Origin: PALSA-612 sp963704335
GTDB taxonomy: Bacteria; Actinomycetota; Thermoleophilia; Gaiellales; Gaiellaceae
Length of the DNA: 64,000 nucleotides
Assembly (NCBI GenBank): GCA_963704335.1
Contig: OY969889.1
Span: forward strand, 186,001 to 250,000
Reading direction: 5' to 3'
Shown: one piece after another, positions 34,828 to 42,869 of the stretch
Position numbering within the stretch: the stretch's first letter is position 1
Layout of the letters: each line of letters starts with the position of its first letter
The notes under the pieces: generated by a model
Databases searched by the model: none
What the model was told of the DNA's origin: nothing
What the model saw: only the letters and a program-made list of their open reading frames with translations
Translations under genes and position numbers: made by a program

Positions 34828-35301
34828 ATGCGTTTTCGCCGACATGGAGACGATGAGGGCGACGCCAACGTCGACAGCACGCTTGTCCAGCTGCTGGGCA
34901 ACGTCAAGCTGTTCGCGAACGTCGAGCAGAAGGAGCTCGAGCGGATCGCCGCCTCGTTCAAGGAGCGGACTTTCAGCGCCGGTGACGTCATCGCGGCGGA
35001 AGGAAGCAGCGGCATCGGGTTCTTCGTCATCGAGTCGGGCACGGCGAAGGCTACGCATGGCGAGCTCGTTATCGCCGAGCTCGGCGCCGGCGCGTCCTTC
35101 GGCGAGGTGGCGCTGATCGACGAGGGCCCCCGCTCCGCGACGGTCACCGCCGAGACGGAGCTCAAGTGCTGGGGCCTTTCCGCCTGGGAGTTCAGGCCCC
35201 TGGCCGAGACGAATGCGACGGTCGCCTGGAACCTCGCGAGGATCGTCGCGAGCTACGTCCGGCTGGCGACGGGCGAGCTCGACAAAGAGCTAGAGAATTA
35301 G
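34828..35301 (+). CDS. Cyclic nucleotide-binding domain protein (single-domain)
   Basis: 157 residues with one cNMP-binding beta roll: LLGNVKLFANVEQKELERIAASFKERTFSAGDVIAAEGSSGIGFFVIESGTA, then the phosphate-binding cassette FGEVALIDEGPRSATVTA. There is no HTH, so it is a sensor rather than a Crp-type regulator by itself. Two nucleotidyl cyclases in this window could supply its ligand. It converges with the flippase-like gene and overlaps its end by 12 bases. Confidence 0.88.
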   Translation: MRFRRHGDDEGDANVDSTLVQLLGNVKLFANVEQKELERIAASFKERTFSAGDVIAAEGSSGIGFFVIESGTAKATHGELVIAELGAGASFGEVALIDEGPRSATVTAETELKCWGLSAWEFRPLAETNATVAWNLARIVASYVRLATGELDKELEN

Positions 35302-36370
35302 CGCCCGCTCGGGCTCTCTCTCCGCCTCCGCCTCCTCGGCTTCCTCCTCGCCCTCGTCTTCGTCGAGCGCTTCCACGGCGGGCGGCATGCGCCGGAGAGC
35401 CGCGTACGAGAGCCCTTCTCGCCCGAGGAACGCGAGCCCGAAGCCGATGCCGACCGACGCCTCGATGATCTGCAGCCCCAGGCCGAACGCGAAGCCCTGC
35501 GCGTACGGGATGCCGTAGCCGACGAGCGGCGCCGCGATGGCGACCTGAAGCAGGCCGACGTTGCCGGGCCAGAGCGGGATGATCGCCGCCATGTTCATGA
35601 GCACGAGCACGAGCCCGGCGGCCGCGAGATCGACGTCGATGGAGAAGGCCTTCATCGTCAGCCAGACCGCGAACAACTGGCAGAGCCAGCCGATGAGCTG
35701 GAACACGATGGCCGCTGCGGCCGCTGCCGGCCGGTGCATGACTCCCAGCCCAAGGCGCACCATCGTCCAGAGCCGGCGCGCCGCGTGAGCGCTGTCGAGG
35801 TGGGTCTGGTCGTGATGGCGTGCCAGAACGAAGCGCGATCACGAGCAGCACGCCTCCGATCGAGAACAGGATGACGAGGCTCGTCACCGCCCAGTGCGGA
35901 ATCTCGGCCGCGGAGAGCACCCAGACGACGAGTAGCGCCGCCGGTATGACGTCGAACGCCCGGTGCGCGAAGACCGTCCCCACGAGCGTCGCCCACGCGC
36001 CGCGCAGCCGGGGCATGTGTCGCGTCAGCACCGCCACACGGGCGAGCTCGCCGACGCGTCCCGGCATGGTGGCGTTCGCGAGCAGCCCCACCGAAAATGC
36101 GGAGAAGACATGGAGAAACCGCGGATGAGGGGGCGGCACGGCCTCGTCGATCACCGTCGCCCAGGCAAGGGCCCGCGCCACTACCGAGATCAGATTGAGG
36201 CCGATCGCGGCTGCCAGCCATTCCCACTCGACCGCACGGAACGCGTCTCCGACCTGGCTCCAGTCGGGGCCGCCCCAGTAGACGGCGGCGGCGGCGCCCA
36301 CGAGCGCGGCCACGACGGCTCCGACCCGCACCCACGGGTTGCGGGGCAACCCGTGCAGGAGCCGCCTCAT
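35290..36370 (-). CDS. Lysylphosphatidylglycerol synthase TM-region / AglD-like flippase-type membrane protein
   Basis: About 360 residues with seven or eight transmembrane segments. Typical family motifs: LNLISVVARALAWATVIDEAVPPPHP, FSVGLLANATMPGRVGELARVAVLTRH, GTVFAHRAFDVIPAALLVVW and, in the second frame, MAAIIPLWPGNVGLLQVAIAAPLVGYGI. The frames join near 35825. An acidic Glu-rich cytoplasmic tail follows. It overlaps the upstream GT4 gene by 4 bases, which suggests glycolipid work at the membrane. Confidence 0.82.
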
Positions 36371-37512
36371 GCCGTTGCGGCGCTCCGCCCGGCGCCCTCG
36401 GTGACGACGTCGTACACCGCCACGAGGCGCTCCGCAATCGAATCCCACCCGTAGCGCTCAACGGCCACAGTGCGCGCGGCGGCGCCCAGCCGCTGCCGCA
36501 GCGGCTCGTCCTCGAGCAGCGTGACGATCGCCTCCGCCAGCGCTGCCGGTTCGCCGGGAGGAACGAGCAGGCCGGTCTCGTCGGTCATGACGTCTCTGTA
36601 CCCGCCGATGTCGGACGAAACGACGGGCACGGCGCAGGCGAATGCCCGCGTCAAGACCATGCCGAAGCTTTCCATGCCAACCGAAGGCGCCGCCAGCACC
36701 TTCGTCCGCAGCAGCTCTGCGGTGAGATCCTCCTGGCTGAGAAAGCCAAGCACGTCGATTCCCCGCTCGGGAACCCGGTGGCGCGAGAGCAGCAGCCGCA
36801 CGGCGAGCGGATCCGCCCCGACGACTCGCAGGCGCGCGCCCGTGCGGCGATGGATCTCGGGCCACGCATTGAGCAGCACGGACAGGCCCTTGCGAGGGTC
36901 GTGGCGGCCGATGAAGACAACGGTGTCCTCGCGGCCGGCCGGGTCGGCCGCCGGCGGCACGAGCACGCCGTTCGGGATCACGTCATACGCAGCCGGCAGC
37001 CATCGCGACACAGACTGGCGTGCCTGCTCGGAGACGGCGATCCGGTAGTCGATCCGGTTCATCAGGAATCCCCAGATCGGCAACCCGCCGCGATGCCAGT
37101 TGAGCGCGCCTGCCGCGTGCCAGGTCGCCACCACCGGACATTTCGCCCTGGCCAGGGCGGACACGCAGATCCCCGGCGTCATCGGCTCGTGCAGGTGGAT
37201 GAGGTCGAATTGCTCCTCGATCAGCACGCGCCGCAGGCGACTGGGAACACTCGGTGTGAGGACGATGTTCGGCAGCGAGCCGTTCGCCGGAACGATCACC
37301 GATCGGCCAACCGGGATCACGTCGTCGGGCGGCTCGCCGTGCCGCCCGTGACGGGGGTGCAGCGCCCGCGTGAACGTTCCCGGCGGATCGTTGCCGATGA
37401 TCGTGCGCGACTCGATTCCGAGCCTACCCAGGGCCTCCGCCTGGAGCTCCGCGTGCTCGTTGACGGCGCCCCAGAACGACCAGGAGAAGGGGACGACGAT
37501 GCCGACCTTCAC
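36367..37512 (-). CDS. GT4-family glycosyltransferase
   Basis: About 381 residues from a GTG at 37512. GT-B fold: the N-terminal KVGIVVPFSWSFWGAVNEHAEL and HLHEPMTPGICVSALARAKCPVVATWHAAG; the C-terminal donor domain VVFIGRHDPRKGLSVLLNAWPEI and the E-x7-E signature in SVGMESFGMVLTRAFACAVPVVSSDIGGYRDVM. The nucleotide-sugar donor is unknown; PimA/PimB-like mannosyl or glucosyl transfer to a lipid is a fair guess given the coupled flippase-like gene. Confidence 0.92.
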   Translation of the reverse strand: MKVGIVVPFSWSFWGAVNEHAELQAEALGRLGIESRTIIGNDPPGTFTRALHPRHGRHGEPPDDVIPVGRSVIVPANGSLPNIVLTPSVPSRLRRVLIEEQFDLIHLHEPMTPGICVSALARAKCPVVATWHAAGALNWHRGGLPIWGFLMNRIDYRIAVSEQARQSVSRWLPAAYDVIPNGVLVPPAADPAGREDTVVFIGRHDPRKGLSVLLNAWPEIHRRTGARLRVVGADPLAVRLLLSRHRVPERGIDVLGFLSQEDLTAELLRTKVLAAPSVGMESFGMVLTRAFACAVPVVSSDIGGYRDVMTDETGLLVPPGEPAALAEAIVTLLEDEPLRQRLGAAARTVAVERYGWDSIAERLVAVYDVVTEGAGRSAATA

Positions 37513-37561
37513 GCAGGCAATCCTATGGGGGCACCCAAACACGCCGCAGTAGACTCGCTGG

Positions 37562-38578
37562 GTGGACTTCCCGGAAGGCCTGGCCGAGCTGCACACGCAT
37601 CTTGGCGGCTCGGTTGCCTCCGAGATCATGTGGAGCCTCGCCCACGAGCAGGGGATCACGCTGCCGGCGAAGGACTACTGGGCGTTCGACAGCCTGGTCA
37701 CCGTCTCCGACCCGCGCGGCGTCCCCGACCTCGACGCCCTGAACGAGATCTACCGCTGGACGGAGCTGATCCAGTCCAGTCCGCTCGCCGTCGAGCGCTC
37801 GGTGCACGCGGCGATCGGCGGCGCCTTTCGCTCGCAGGGCATCACGACGCTCGAGATCCGCTTCAACCCGATGAAGCGGAACCGCGGCGGCGAGCGCGAC
37901 CTCGACCACATCATCCTCGCCGCCATCCGCGGCCTGGACCGCGCGAGTCTCGAGTATCCGCAGGTACGGGCAGGGCTGATCCTGATGATGGACCGCACCT
38001 TCGACCAGCGGCAGAACGAGGTGATCGTCGAGAAGGCGCTCGGCTGGGCCTCACGTGGCATCGTCGGTATCGACATCGCCGGGCCGCGCCCGGGCGGTCG
38101 CTACCCCTACGCCGAGCTGGCGCCGCTCTTCGAGGAGGCGCGTGCAAACGGCCTGGGGGTCACCATCCACGTAGGCGAGGAGGGCGGCGCGCACGGGCTC
38201 GAAGAGACCTGGGAGGTCGTGGAGGCTCTACGGCCCGACCGCATCGGCCATGGGATCCTCGCCGCCGGCGACGCCGAGCTGATGGCGGCGTTGCGCGAGG
38301 CCGGGATCGTGCTCGAGGTCTGCCCCACGTCCAACCTGCTGACGAAGGCGCTCCCCGACGAAGCCGCCGTCCGCGATACGTTCCGCGCCTTCGTGGAGCA
38401 CGGCGTGCCGTTCACGATTGCCACTGACGGCCCCGAGATGATGCGTACCCACCTTCGGGACGAGCTCGAGCTGCTGTTGCGCATCGGCGCCCTCGACGAG
38501 GACGAGCTGCGAGCGGCCAACACGACGGGCCACGAGGCCAGCTTCGTCCGCGGGGAGGCAGTAACCCAAAGGTCGTAG
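37562..38578 (+). CDS. Adenosine deaminase-family protein
   Basis: 338 residues. Zinc ligands are H11 and H13 (ELHTHLGG), a His in VTIHVGEEGGAHGLEE, and the Asp of FTIATDGPEMM. GHGI with the catalytic Glu region (RIGHGILAA) is intact. Canonical adenosine deaminases have T-D-D-P at the last motif; here it is T-D-G-P, losing the second Asp that contacts the substrate. It may act on another purine or nucleoside-like compound. The transposon begins about 24 bases after its stop. Confidence 0.85.
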   Translation: MDFPEGLAELHTHLGGSVASEIMWSLAHEQGITLPAKDYWAFDSLVTVSDPRGVPDLDALNEIYRWTELIQSSPLAVERSVHAAIGGAFRSQGITTLEIRFNPMKRNRGGERDLDHIILAAIRGLDRASLEYPQVRAGLILMMDRTFDQRQNEVIVEKALGWASRGIVGIDIAGPRPGGRYPYAELAPLFEEARANGLGVTIHVGEEGGAHGLEETWEVVEALRPDRIGHGILAAGDAELMAALREAGIVLEVCPTSNLLTKALPDEAAVRDTFRAFVEHGVPFTIATDGPEMMRTHLRDELELLLRIGALDEDELRAANTTGHEASFVRGEAVTQRS

Positions 38579-38601
38579 GTCGTAGTGCGCCAAGACATTC
38601 C

Positions 38602-38626
38602 TCGGGATTGTATACTTGACGCAGGG
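38602..38626 (+). repeat. Left terminal inverted repeat of the IS1595-type element
   Basis: Begins TCGGGATTGTATACTTGA and ends GCAGGG. Its reverse complement is at 40432-40456, with two mismatches. Confidence 0.86.
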
Positions 38627-38631
38627 CTTGT

Positions 38632-38907
38632 ATGGTCCGCGTCATGGAACCAGCACAGGAAACACCCCAAGAGTTGCAGGAGAAGGCGCTGGCGTTCGTG
38701 CAGGAGCGGTGGCGTGACATCCCATGTCCCCGTTGCGGCGAGACCGAGTGGGGAGTTGCCGCATCGGTTGGTCTGCAGAGCTACCCCCCAATACCAAGAC
38801 GGGTCGTCCCGCTGTTCCCAATCACTTGTCAGACCTGCGGTTACACCGACTTTCTCAACGGCGTCATCGCAGGTCTGTTCCCTCGGGCCAAGGGGTCAGA
38901 ACAGTGA
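38632..38907 (+). CDS. Passenger gene 1: small zinc-ribbon protein
   Basis: 91 residues. Two Cys pairs (PCPRCGETEW and PITCQTCGYTDFLNG) make a zinc ribbon around the core SYPPIPRRVVPLFPI. The first ATG is 6 bases inside the terminal repeat; a second in-frame ATG at 38644 is a possible start. The C-terminal FLNGVIAGLFPRAKG is hydrophobic. It overlaps passenger gene 2 by 4 bases, so they form a pair. No function recognised. Confidence 0.75.
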   Translation: MVRVMEPAQETPQELQEKALAFVQERWRDIPCPRCGETEWGVAASVGLQSYPPIPRRVVPLFPITCQTCGYTDFLNGVIAGLFPRAKGSEQ

Positions 38908-39290
38908 GCGGCACATCGATCCAGAAGAGCTACGACGTTTCGACAGCCTCGGAACCCGCAGAGCTCGTGTCTCATAAGGAGCTTGACGAGTGGTGCGCAA
39001 GCATCGAACGCTTAAAGGACCCGTTGGTCGGAGCTGGGTATTGGGCGAGTACGTTTTTCGGGCTAGCTGCGGGTGCAGCACTGGCCCTTGTCGCAACAAT
39101 CGCCAGCGACCGGCAGGAGGGTACATCAGTTCCAACGTGGCTCTATATCGCCTATACCGCCATCGTCGTCCCGGCACTTCTCATGATGGCGTTCTGTATG
39201 TGGGTGAACAATAGGATGACCCGCCATACAAAGGGCGACGCGGATCATCTGTCCGGACGTATTCGTGCGAGGAAGAGCGGAGTCGAGTGA
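38904..39290 (+). CDS. Passenger gene 2: membrane protein with two transmembrane helices
   Basis: 128 residues from a GTG at 38904 that overlaps the upstream stop. A soluble helical start (SHKELDEWCASIERLKDPLVG) is followed by two helices (YWASTFFGLAAGAALALVATI and WLYIAYTAIVVPALLMMAFCMWV) and a basic cytoplasmic tail (NNRMTRHTKGDADHLSGRIRAR). Together with the zinc-ribbon protein it looks like a two-gene membrane module; toxin-antitoxin or immunity function cannot be shown. Confidence 0.72.
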   Translation: MSGTSIQKSYDVSTASEPAELVSHKELDEWCASIERLKDPLVGAGYWASTFFGLAAGAALALVATIASDRQEGTSVPTWLYIAYTAIVVPALLMMAFCMWVNNRMTRHTKGDADHLSGRIRARKSGVE

Positions 39291-39302
39291 TGACGTCCGA
39301 TC

Positions 39303-39335
39303 GGCATAGGCGTGGCTATCAGCCGCGCCTATGCC
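39303..39335. terminator. Long hairpin between passenger gene 2 and the transposase end
   Basis: GGCATAGGCG...CGCCTATGCC forms an almost perfect stem of about 14-15 bp (one G-U pair) with the loop ATC. It lies 13 bases after the passenger stop and contains the transposase stop codon, so it could terminate transcription from both sides. Low sequence similarity to the element ends argues against its being a terminal repeat. Confidence 0.7.
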
Positions 39336-40270
39336 CCCGTAACGAGTCTCTTATAGGGAAGCGAGTCGGCCTCAACAAGCCGAAGGATCGTGTCACGGAA
39401 GAGAAAGGCGTTGTCCCGGTTGTTCCAGCGAAACGCGGCCTCGTCCAAATAGGCGGCCAGGTGCTTGTGCGAGAGCTTGTGGTACGCGCCGATGACGGAG
39501 CGGTCGAACAGGCTCCAGACGGACTCGACGGTGTTCGTCTGAATCTGCCCTCGCACCCACTCATCGGCGGAGTGATCTACCCACTCATGGCGCGTGTTCT
39601 CGTCACCGATGCCCCGGTACGATCGGTGCGAGTCGGTGTAGATCGCCTCAGCGTCGTCGGCAACAACATCTCGCAAGAAGCTCTTTATGGACTCGCTGCG
39701 GGTGTCGGGGATCACTCGCAGACGAACCCTTCCGCCACGCTGAACAGCGCCGACGACGACGGCCTTGTTGTCGCGCCGGTGGCGGGCAGCCTCCTTCTTG
39801 TTGGCGAAGCCTCCGAGCTTGCCGCCGATGTAGGTCTCGTCGGCCTCCACGATCCCGCTCAGGAGTTCGGCGCCCTCGTCCTTCATCGCGGCGCGGATGC
39901 GGTGGCAGAGGTACCAGGCGGTCTTGTAAGAGACCCCGAGCATCCGCTTCAACTGGTTTGCGCTGATGCTCTTCTTGGACTCTCCCATCATGTAGACCGC
40001 GAGGAACCACTTCCAGAGCGGCAGCTTGGAGTCATGGAAGATGGTTCCGACTCGGACACTGAACTGGTAGCGGCAGCCGTCACAGTCGAACTGACGGCGC
40101 TTCGCAATCCTCGAGATTTTGTCCGAGTCGCAGCGCGGGCAGCGAACACCATCCGGCCAGCGAAGCTCTTCCAGATATTCGTGGCAGCGATCTTCGGAGC
40201 CGAAGCGCTCGATCAGCTCCGCGAGGTTGAATTCCTGCTTTGGGTCTTTCCGCTGAGGGCTGGTCGCCAA
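39329..40270 (-). CDS. IS1595-family transposase (Zn ribbon + DDE)
   Basis: 313 residues. N-terminal zinc ribbon (RWPDGVRCPRCDSDKI and QFDCDGCRYQFSVRVGTIFHDSKLPLWKWF, the IS1595 'Zn_Tnp' signature), an HTH-like segment (MLGVSYKTAWYLCHRIRAAM), and the catalytic core GIVEADETYIGGK, AVQRGGRVRL, IYTDSHRSYRGIG, the 'HxxNxVE'-like QTNTVESVWSLFDRSVIGAYH. The listed start is a TTG at 40270 with no clear ribosome site; a TAG lies 9 bases upstream in frame. It appears intact, so the element may be mobile. Confidence 0.93.
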   Translation of the reverse strand: MATSPQRKDPKQEFNLAELIERFGSEDRCHEYLEELRWPDGVRCPRCDSDKISRIAKRRQFDCDGCRYQFSVRVGTIFHDSKLPLWKWFLAVYMMGESKKSISANQLKRMLGVSYKTAWYLCHRIRAAMKDEGAELLSGIVEADETYIGGKLGGFANKKEAARHRRDNKAVVVGAVQRGGRVRLRVIPDTRSESIKSFLRDVVADDAEAIYTDSHRSYRGIGDENTRHEWVDHSADEWVRGQIQTNTVESVWSLFDRSVIGAYHKLSHKHLAAYLDEAAFRWNNRDNAFLFRDTILRLVEADSLPYKRLVTGA

Positions 40271-40283
40271 GGGGGTGTCCTAG

Positions 40284-40427
40284 TTGGGTAGGCCGAGGAA
40301 GAAGGCGGGGGAACTGACGACGGAACAAGCGATCAAGAAGCTCTTCCCGTCTAGTGTCAGAAAAGAGGCGAGGAAGGAAGTCCGCAAAGCCAATGAGAAA
40401 GCCACTAAGAAGGATGTTACGTCTTGA
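40284..40427 (+). CDS. 47-residue basic protein inside the transposon
   Basis: A TTG at 40284 with GGGGG about 9 bases upstream opens a 47-residue frame that ends TGA at 40427, just before the right terminal repeat. It reads GRPRKKAGELTTEQAIKKLF, then a Lys/Glu-rich helix (RKEARKEVRKANEKATKK). The N-terminal GRPRK is like a minor-groove AT-hook. It is divergent from the transposase. It could be a small DNA-binding accessory protein of the element; that is inference. Confidence 0.6.
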   Translation: MGRPRKKAGELTTEQAIKKLFPSSVRKEARKEVRKANEKATKKDVTS

Positions 40428-40431
40428 GTTA

Positions 40432-40456
40432 CCCTGTGTCAAGTAAACAATCCCGA
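40432..40456 (-). repeat. Right terminal inverted repeat of the IS1595-type element
   Basis: On the minus strand it begins TCGGGATTGTTTACTTGA and ends ACAGGG, pairing with 38602-38626. Confidence 0.86.
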
Positions 40457-40464
40457 CACTCCTT

Positions 40465-40660
40465 TCGGTCACTAGTCAGACGCAGACGAGCCACTTAGCG
40501 TCACGTCGAGCGGCGCCTCCTATCACGACATCAGGAGGTGCGGCATGAGCCGGAGAGAAAGAACGCTGTAGAAGGCCGTCTACCCGGAGGGCACGCACGA
40601 GAAACGGCCGGGCTCTTGACCCCCGGTCGATTCCGGCGAGTGAACTTCAGCCCTAAATAC
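40465..40660. other. Intergenic region between the transposon and the HD-GYP gene
   Basis: 196 bases without a supported gene. An AGGAGG Shine-Dalgarno (about 40531-40536) precedes an ATG that opens only 7 sense codons before a stop, which may be the remnant of a gene truncated by insertion events. No tRNA is seen. Confidence 0.45.
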
Positions 40661-42178
40661 CTACGACCGAGCCGCCACGCGAGCACTTATGGACGACGGT
40701 GCTGGGTGAGCGGCCCCAATGGCGACAACCTGTTTGTCGGGCATGCGATCGCTCGGATAGGTTTCGCGACGACCCACCCTAAAGTCTTCCCGAGTGGCCT
40801 CGACGTAGTCATCCTCAGCAGTTGCTAGGACGGCCTCGAATGCCACTACCACGGTCGTGTCGAACTGCGTGTCAACCCCCTGCCCCAAACGCCAGCGGGC
40901 GACGCTGCTTCTCATGGCGCTTCGGTATGGCCTGTTGGAGGTCATTGCGTTGTACGCATCAGCCACACCGATGATTCGAGATATCACCGGGATGTCTTCG
41001 CCTCGCAAGCCATCGGGGTAACCTTGTCCGTCCCAGCGCTCGTGGTGATGGCGAACGATCGTCGCAATGTCCTGCCAGCCTTCGACCTCGGCCAAGATAA
41101 GCTCGCCGATCTCGGAGTGGCGCTCCATTTCAAGCCGCTCCTCTGGGGTCAATGCACCCGGCTTCCGGAGCAGCATCGGATCCAGACCGATCTTGCCAAC
41201 GTCATGCACCTCGCCACAGTGGTGAGCGAGCTTTTGTAGCTCCTCAGAGAACCCGAGCCTCTTCGCAATGTCGCGTGCATAGATGGCTACTGCCGTCGAG
41301 TGGCCGGCGGTGTACTCATCTCTCGCATCGAGAGTTCTCACAAGCGACCGCACGAACGACGCATTCGCCCGTTCAAGGCTCTCGTATGCCTGGGCACGAT
41401 CGCCTTGCAGACGAAGCTGGTCTTGATACAGACCATAAAGCTGCTGCGCCGCAAGCGCGGGAGCAAGGAAGAGCGGAAGCGTGAGCGGCGACACCTGCTC
41501 GTAAGCGATGACCAAGATTGCCACGAGTGGCGAATAGAGCAATAGAGAGGCGAATGCGACAGGGGCAATCTTTGCAATCGCTTCAACGGTGTTCTTCCCG
41601 CGCATCCGCATGGTCAGGCCGAGGAAGCCGGTTTCGCAAACCTCGGCCGCAACCGCAGCCAGCACAGTCGCCACCAGATAGTCGAGTGCGCGGTTCGAAC
41701 CCGTCGCCAGCGTTGATGCCGCAACGAACCCCGCTACCCCTCCCGTGATCGAGCGAGAACACGTGTAGACCGCCCACTTCATGTACGGCGCGTGGAACAC
41801 GCCGAGATTGGACACCGCTGCCACGACCATGCCGGCGATCGGCCCGAACAGCACCGCAGCGAAGAGGATGGGGATAAGCGAAATCGACGCTTCTGTGTCT
41901 TTGCCGATAGTTACACGTTGGCGCTCTGACACAACAGCCGCTGCCGCGAGTACTAGGACCGCCCAAGGCTCTCCGATGCCGTAACCAGCCCAAACGCTTA
42001 GAGATGCCAGAAGAACGCAGACCGAGATGAGCACACCGAGGTAGACGACCATCGGATCCCGCAGAACCACGCTTGCGCGCTCCCTCGACCGCCTAGCGCC
42101 CCATGTAGCTTGCAGGCCGTCTCGGACTGCTGTATAAGCGCAGTTGCCGTTAGTCCCTCGAGAGAGGAGTGTCTCCAT
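40661..42178 (-). CDS. HD-GYP domain protein with N-terminal membrane sensor
   Basis: About 505 residues from the ATG at 42178; the frame is open to a GTG at 42277. The N-terminal half has six or seven transmembrane helices, like a MASE-type sensor (VYLGVLISVCVLLASLSVWAG, LIPILFAAVLFGPIAGMVVAAVS). The C-terminal HD-GYP domain has the HD pair in GEVHDVGKIGLD, then ETH-like HSEIGELIL and the GYP signature HHERWDGQGYPDGLRGEDIP, plus DAYNAMTSNRPYR. HD-GYP enzymes degrade cyclic di-GMP or related nucleotides. It sits in the low-GC island next to the transposon. Confidence 0.9.
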   Translation of the reverse strand: METLLSRGTNGNCAYTAVRDGLQATWGARRSRERASVVLRDPMVVYLGVLISVCVLLASLSVWAGYGIGEPWAVLVLAAAAVVSERQRVTIGKDTEASISLIPILFAAVLFGPIAGMVVAAVSNLGVFHAPYMKWAVYTCSRSITGGVAGFVAASTLATGSNRALDYLVATVLAAVAAEVCETGFLGLTMRMRGKNTVEAIAKIAPVAFASLLLYSPLVAILVIAYEQVSPLTLPLFLAPALAAQQLYGLYQDQLRLQGDRAQAYESLERANASFVRSLVRTLDARDEYTAGHSTAVAIYARDIAKRLGFSEELQKLAHHCGEVHDVGKIGLDPMLLRKPGALTPEERLEMERHSEIGELILAEVEGWQDIATIVRHHHERWDGQGYPDGLRGEDIPVISRIIGVADAYNAMTSNRPYRSAMRSSVARWRLGQGVDTQFDTTVVVAFEAVLATAEDDYVEATREDFRVGRRETYPSDRMPDKQVVAIGAAHPAPSSISARVAARS

Positions 42179-42457
42179 GCGCAGACTGTTGGGCATGGTT
42201 TCCCGCACTGGAACCACTGCGTGGTTCGCGGGCGGGACCACAGCTTGGTGACATGCCCATAGCCTGTCGTTTTCCACATTGATGTGACGTTCCCCTGTTG
42301 AGGGAATTCCACATCGTGGGGGAAACCCCTAGCGCTAGGTCTGAGAGCCCACGCCGGTTGCGGACGCGCCGCCGGTGTGGGCTTTCGGGCGTCTAGGTAC
42401 GCCAAAGGCCGCCCCTGGGCGACCGAAGAGTGTCGGAGCGTCCCCCGTGGGCCTGGG
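42179..42457 (-). other. Structured leader upstream of the HD-GYP gene
   Basis: About 280 bases, no full gene on either strand beyond the optional N-terminal extension of the HD-GYP frame (42179-42277). It holds a 12-bp stem (AGCCCACGCCGG with CCGGTGTGGGCT, about 42336-42373), a TTCCC..GGGAA hairpin near 42290 and two copies of TTCCACAT. No known riboswitch consensus (in particular not the GEMM GGCAAACC core) is visible. It may be a terminator for the LuxR gene plus a regulatory leader. Confidence 0.5.
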
Positions 42458-42838
42458 TTACGACAGGATCCCACGCCGGAAACCGATTGCGACGGCATGG
42501 GCACGGGAGCGGGCCTGGAGCTTCGCGAGCAGATGGCGCACGTGCGACTTCACCGTTTCCTCCGAGAGGAAGAGCACCTTGCCGATCTCGCGGTTGACGA
42601 GACCTTCGGAGATGAGCCCCAACACCTGCACCTCGCGAGGGGTGGGCTCCTGCTCGAGCTCGCGCAAAGGCGCCGAGAAAGGGATGATCTCGGCACTCTG
42701 GCCAGCACGCCGGGCCGCCGCAGCGTCGAAGCGCTTGGCGTGATCGGCGTACCGGCTCAGGATCTCATTCCGCTCGACCGGGTCCACGAATCCCGTATCG
42801 GCGGCATTTCCGCGAAGCTTTAGGCCAATCGCCCCCAC
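42458..42838 (-). CDS. LuxR-type HTH regulator (no receiver domain)
   Basis: 126 residues. The C-terminal 60 form a LuxR HTH: PTPREVQVLGLISEGLVNREIGKVLFLSEETVKSHVRHLLAKLQARSRAHAV. The N-terminal 60 are short and helical, too short for a receiver domain. Starts at a GTG with a weak ribosome site; a downstream start is possible. It lies 31 bases after the dpp operon on the same strand, and before the structured leader. Confidence 0.82.
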   Translation of the reverse strand: MGAIGLKLRGNAADTGFVDPVERNEILSRYADHAKRFDAAAARRAGQSAEIIPFSAPLRELEQEPTPREVQVLGLISEGLVNREIGKVLFLSEETVKSHVRHLLAKLQARSRAHAVAIGFRRGILS

Positions 42839-42869
42839 CTAGTGACAGACGTTACGTTGCCTGCTTTGG

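Larger units (their letters stand above)
38602..40456. mobile_element. IS1595-family transposon with passenger genes
   Basis: Bounded by a 25-bp inverted repeat (38602-38626 and 40432-40456, 23 of 25 positions identical). Contents: two plus-strand passenger genes, a minus-strand IS1595-type transposase and a 47-residue plus-strand ORF. The left flank gacattcctc (38594-38603) and right flank gacactcctt (40455-40464) match at 8 of 10 positions, like a worn target-site duplication. Their overlap with the repeat ends leaves the exact boundary uncertain by 2 bases. GC is lower than in the surroundings. Some IS1595 subgroups are known to carry passengers. Confidence 0.86.

Noticed and set aside
38632..39290. 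Passenger pair as a toxin-antitoxin system
   Set aside because: Sizes and 4-bp overlap would allow it, but no toxin or antitoxin motif is visible; the pair is left as unknown cargo.
39303..39335. Hairpin as a terminal repeat of the transposon
   Set aside because: It lies between the passenger and transposase genes and does not match the 25-bp ends found at 38602 and 40456.
40538..40828. Possible gene between transposon and HD-GYP
   Set aside because: Low-quality frame overlapping the end of the HD-GYP gene; no domain and no ribosome site. Only a 7-codon remnant has an AGGAGG.
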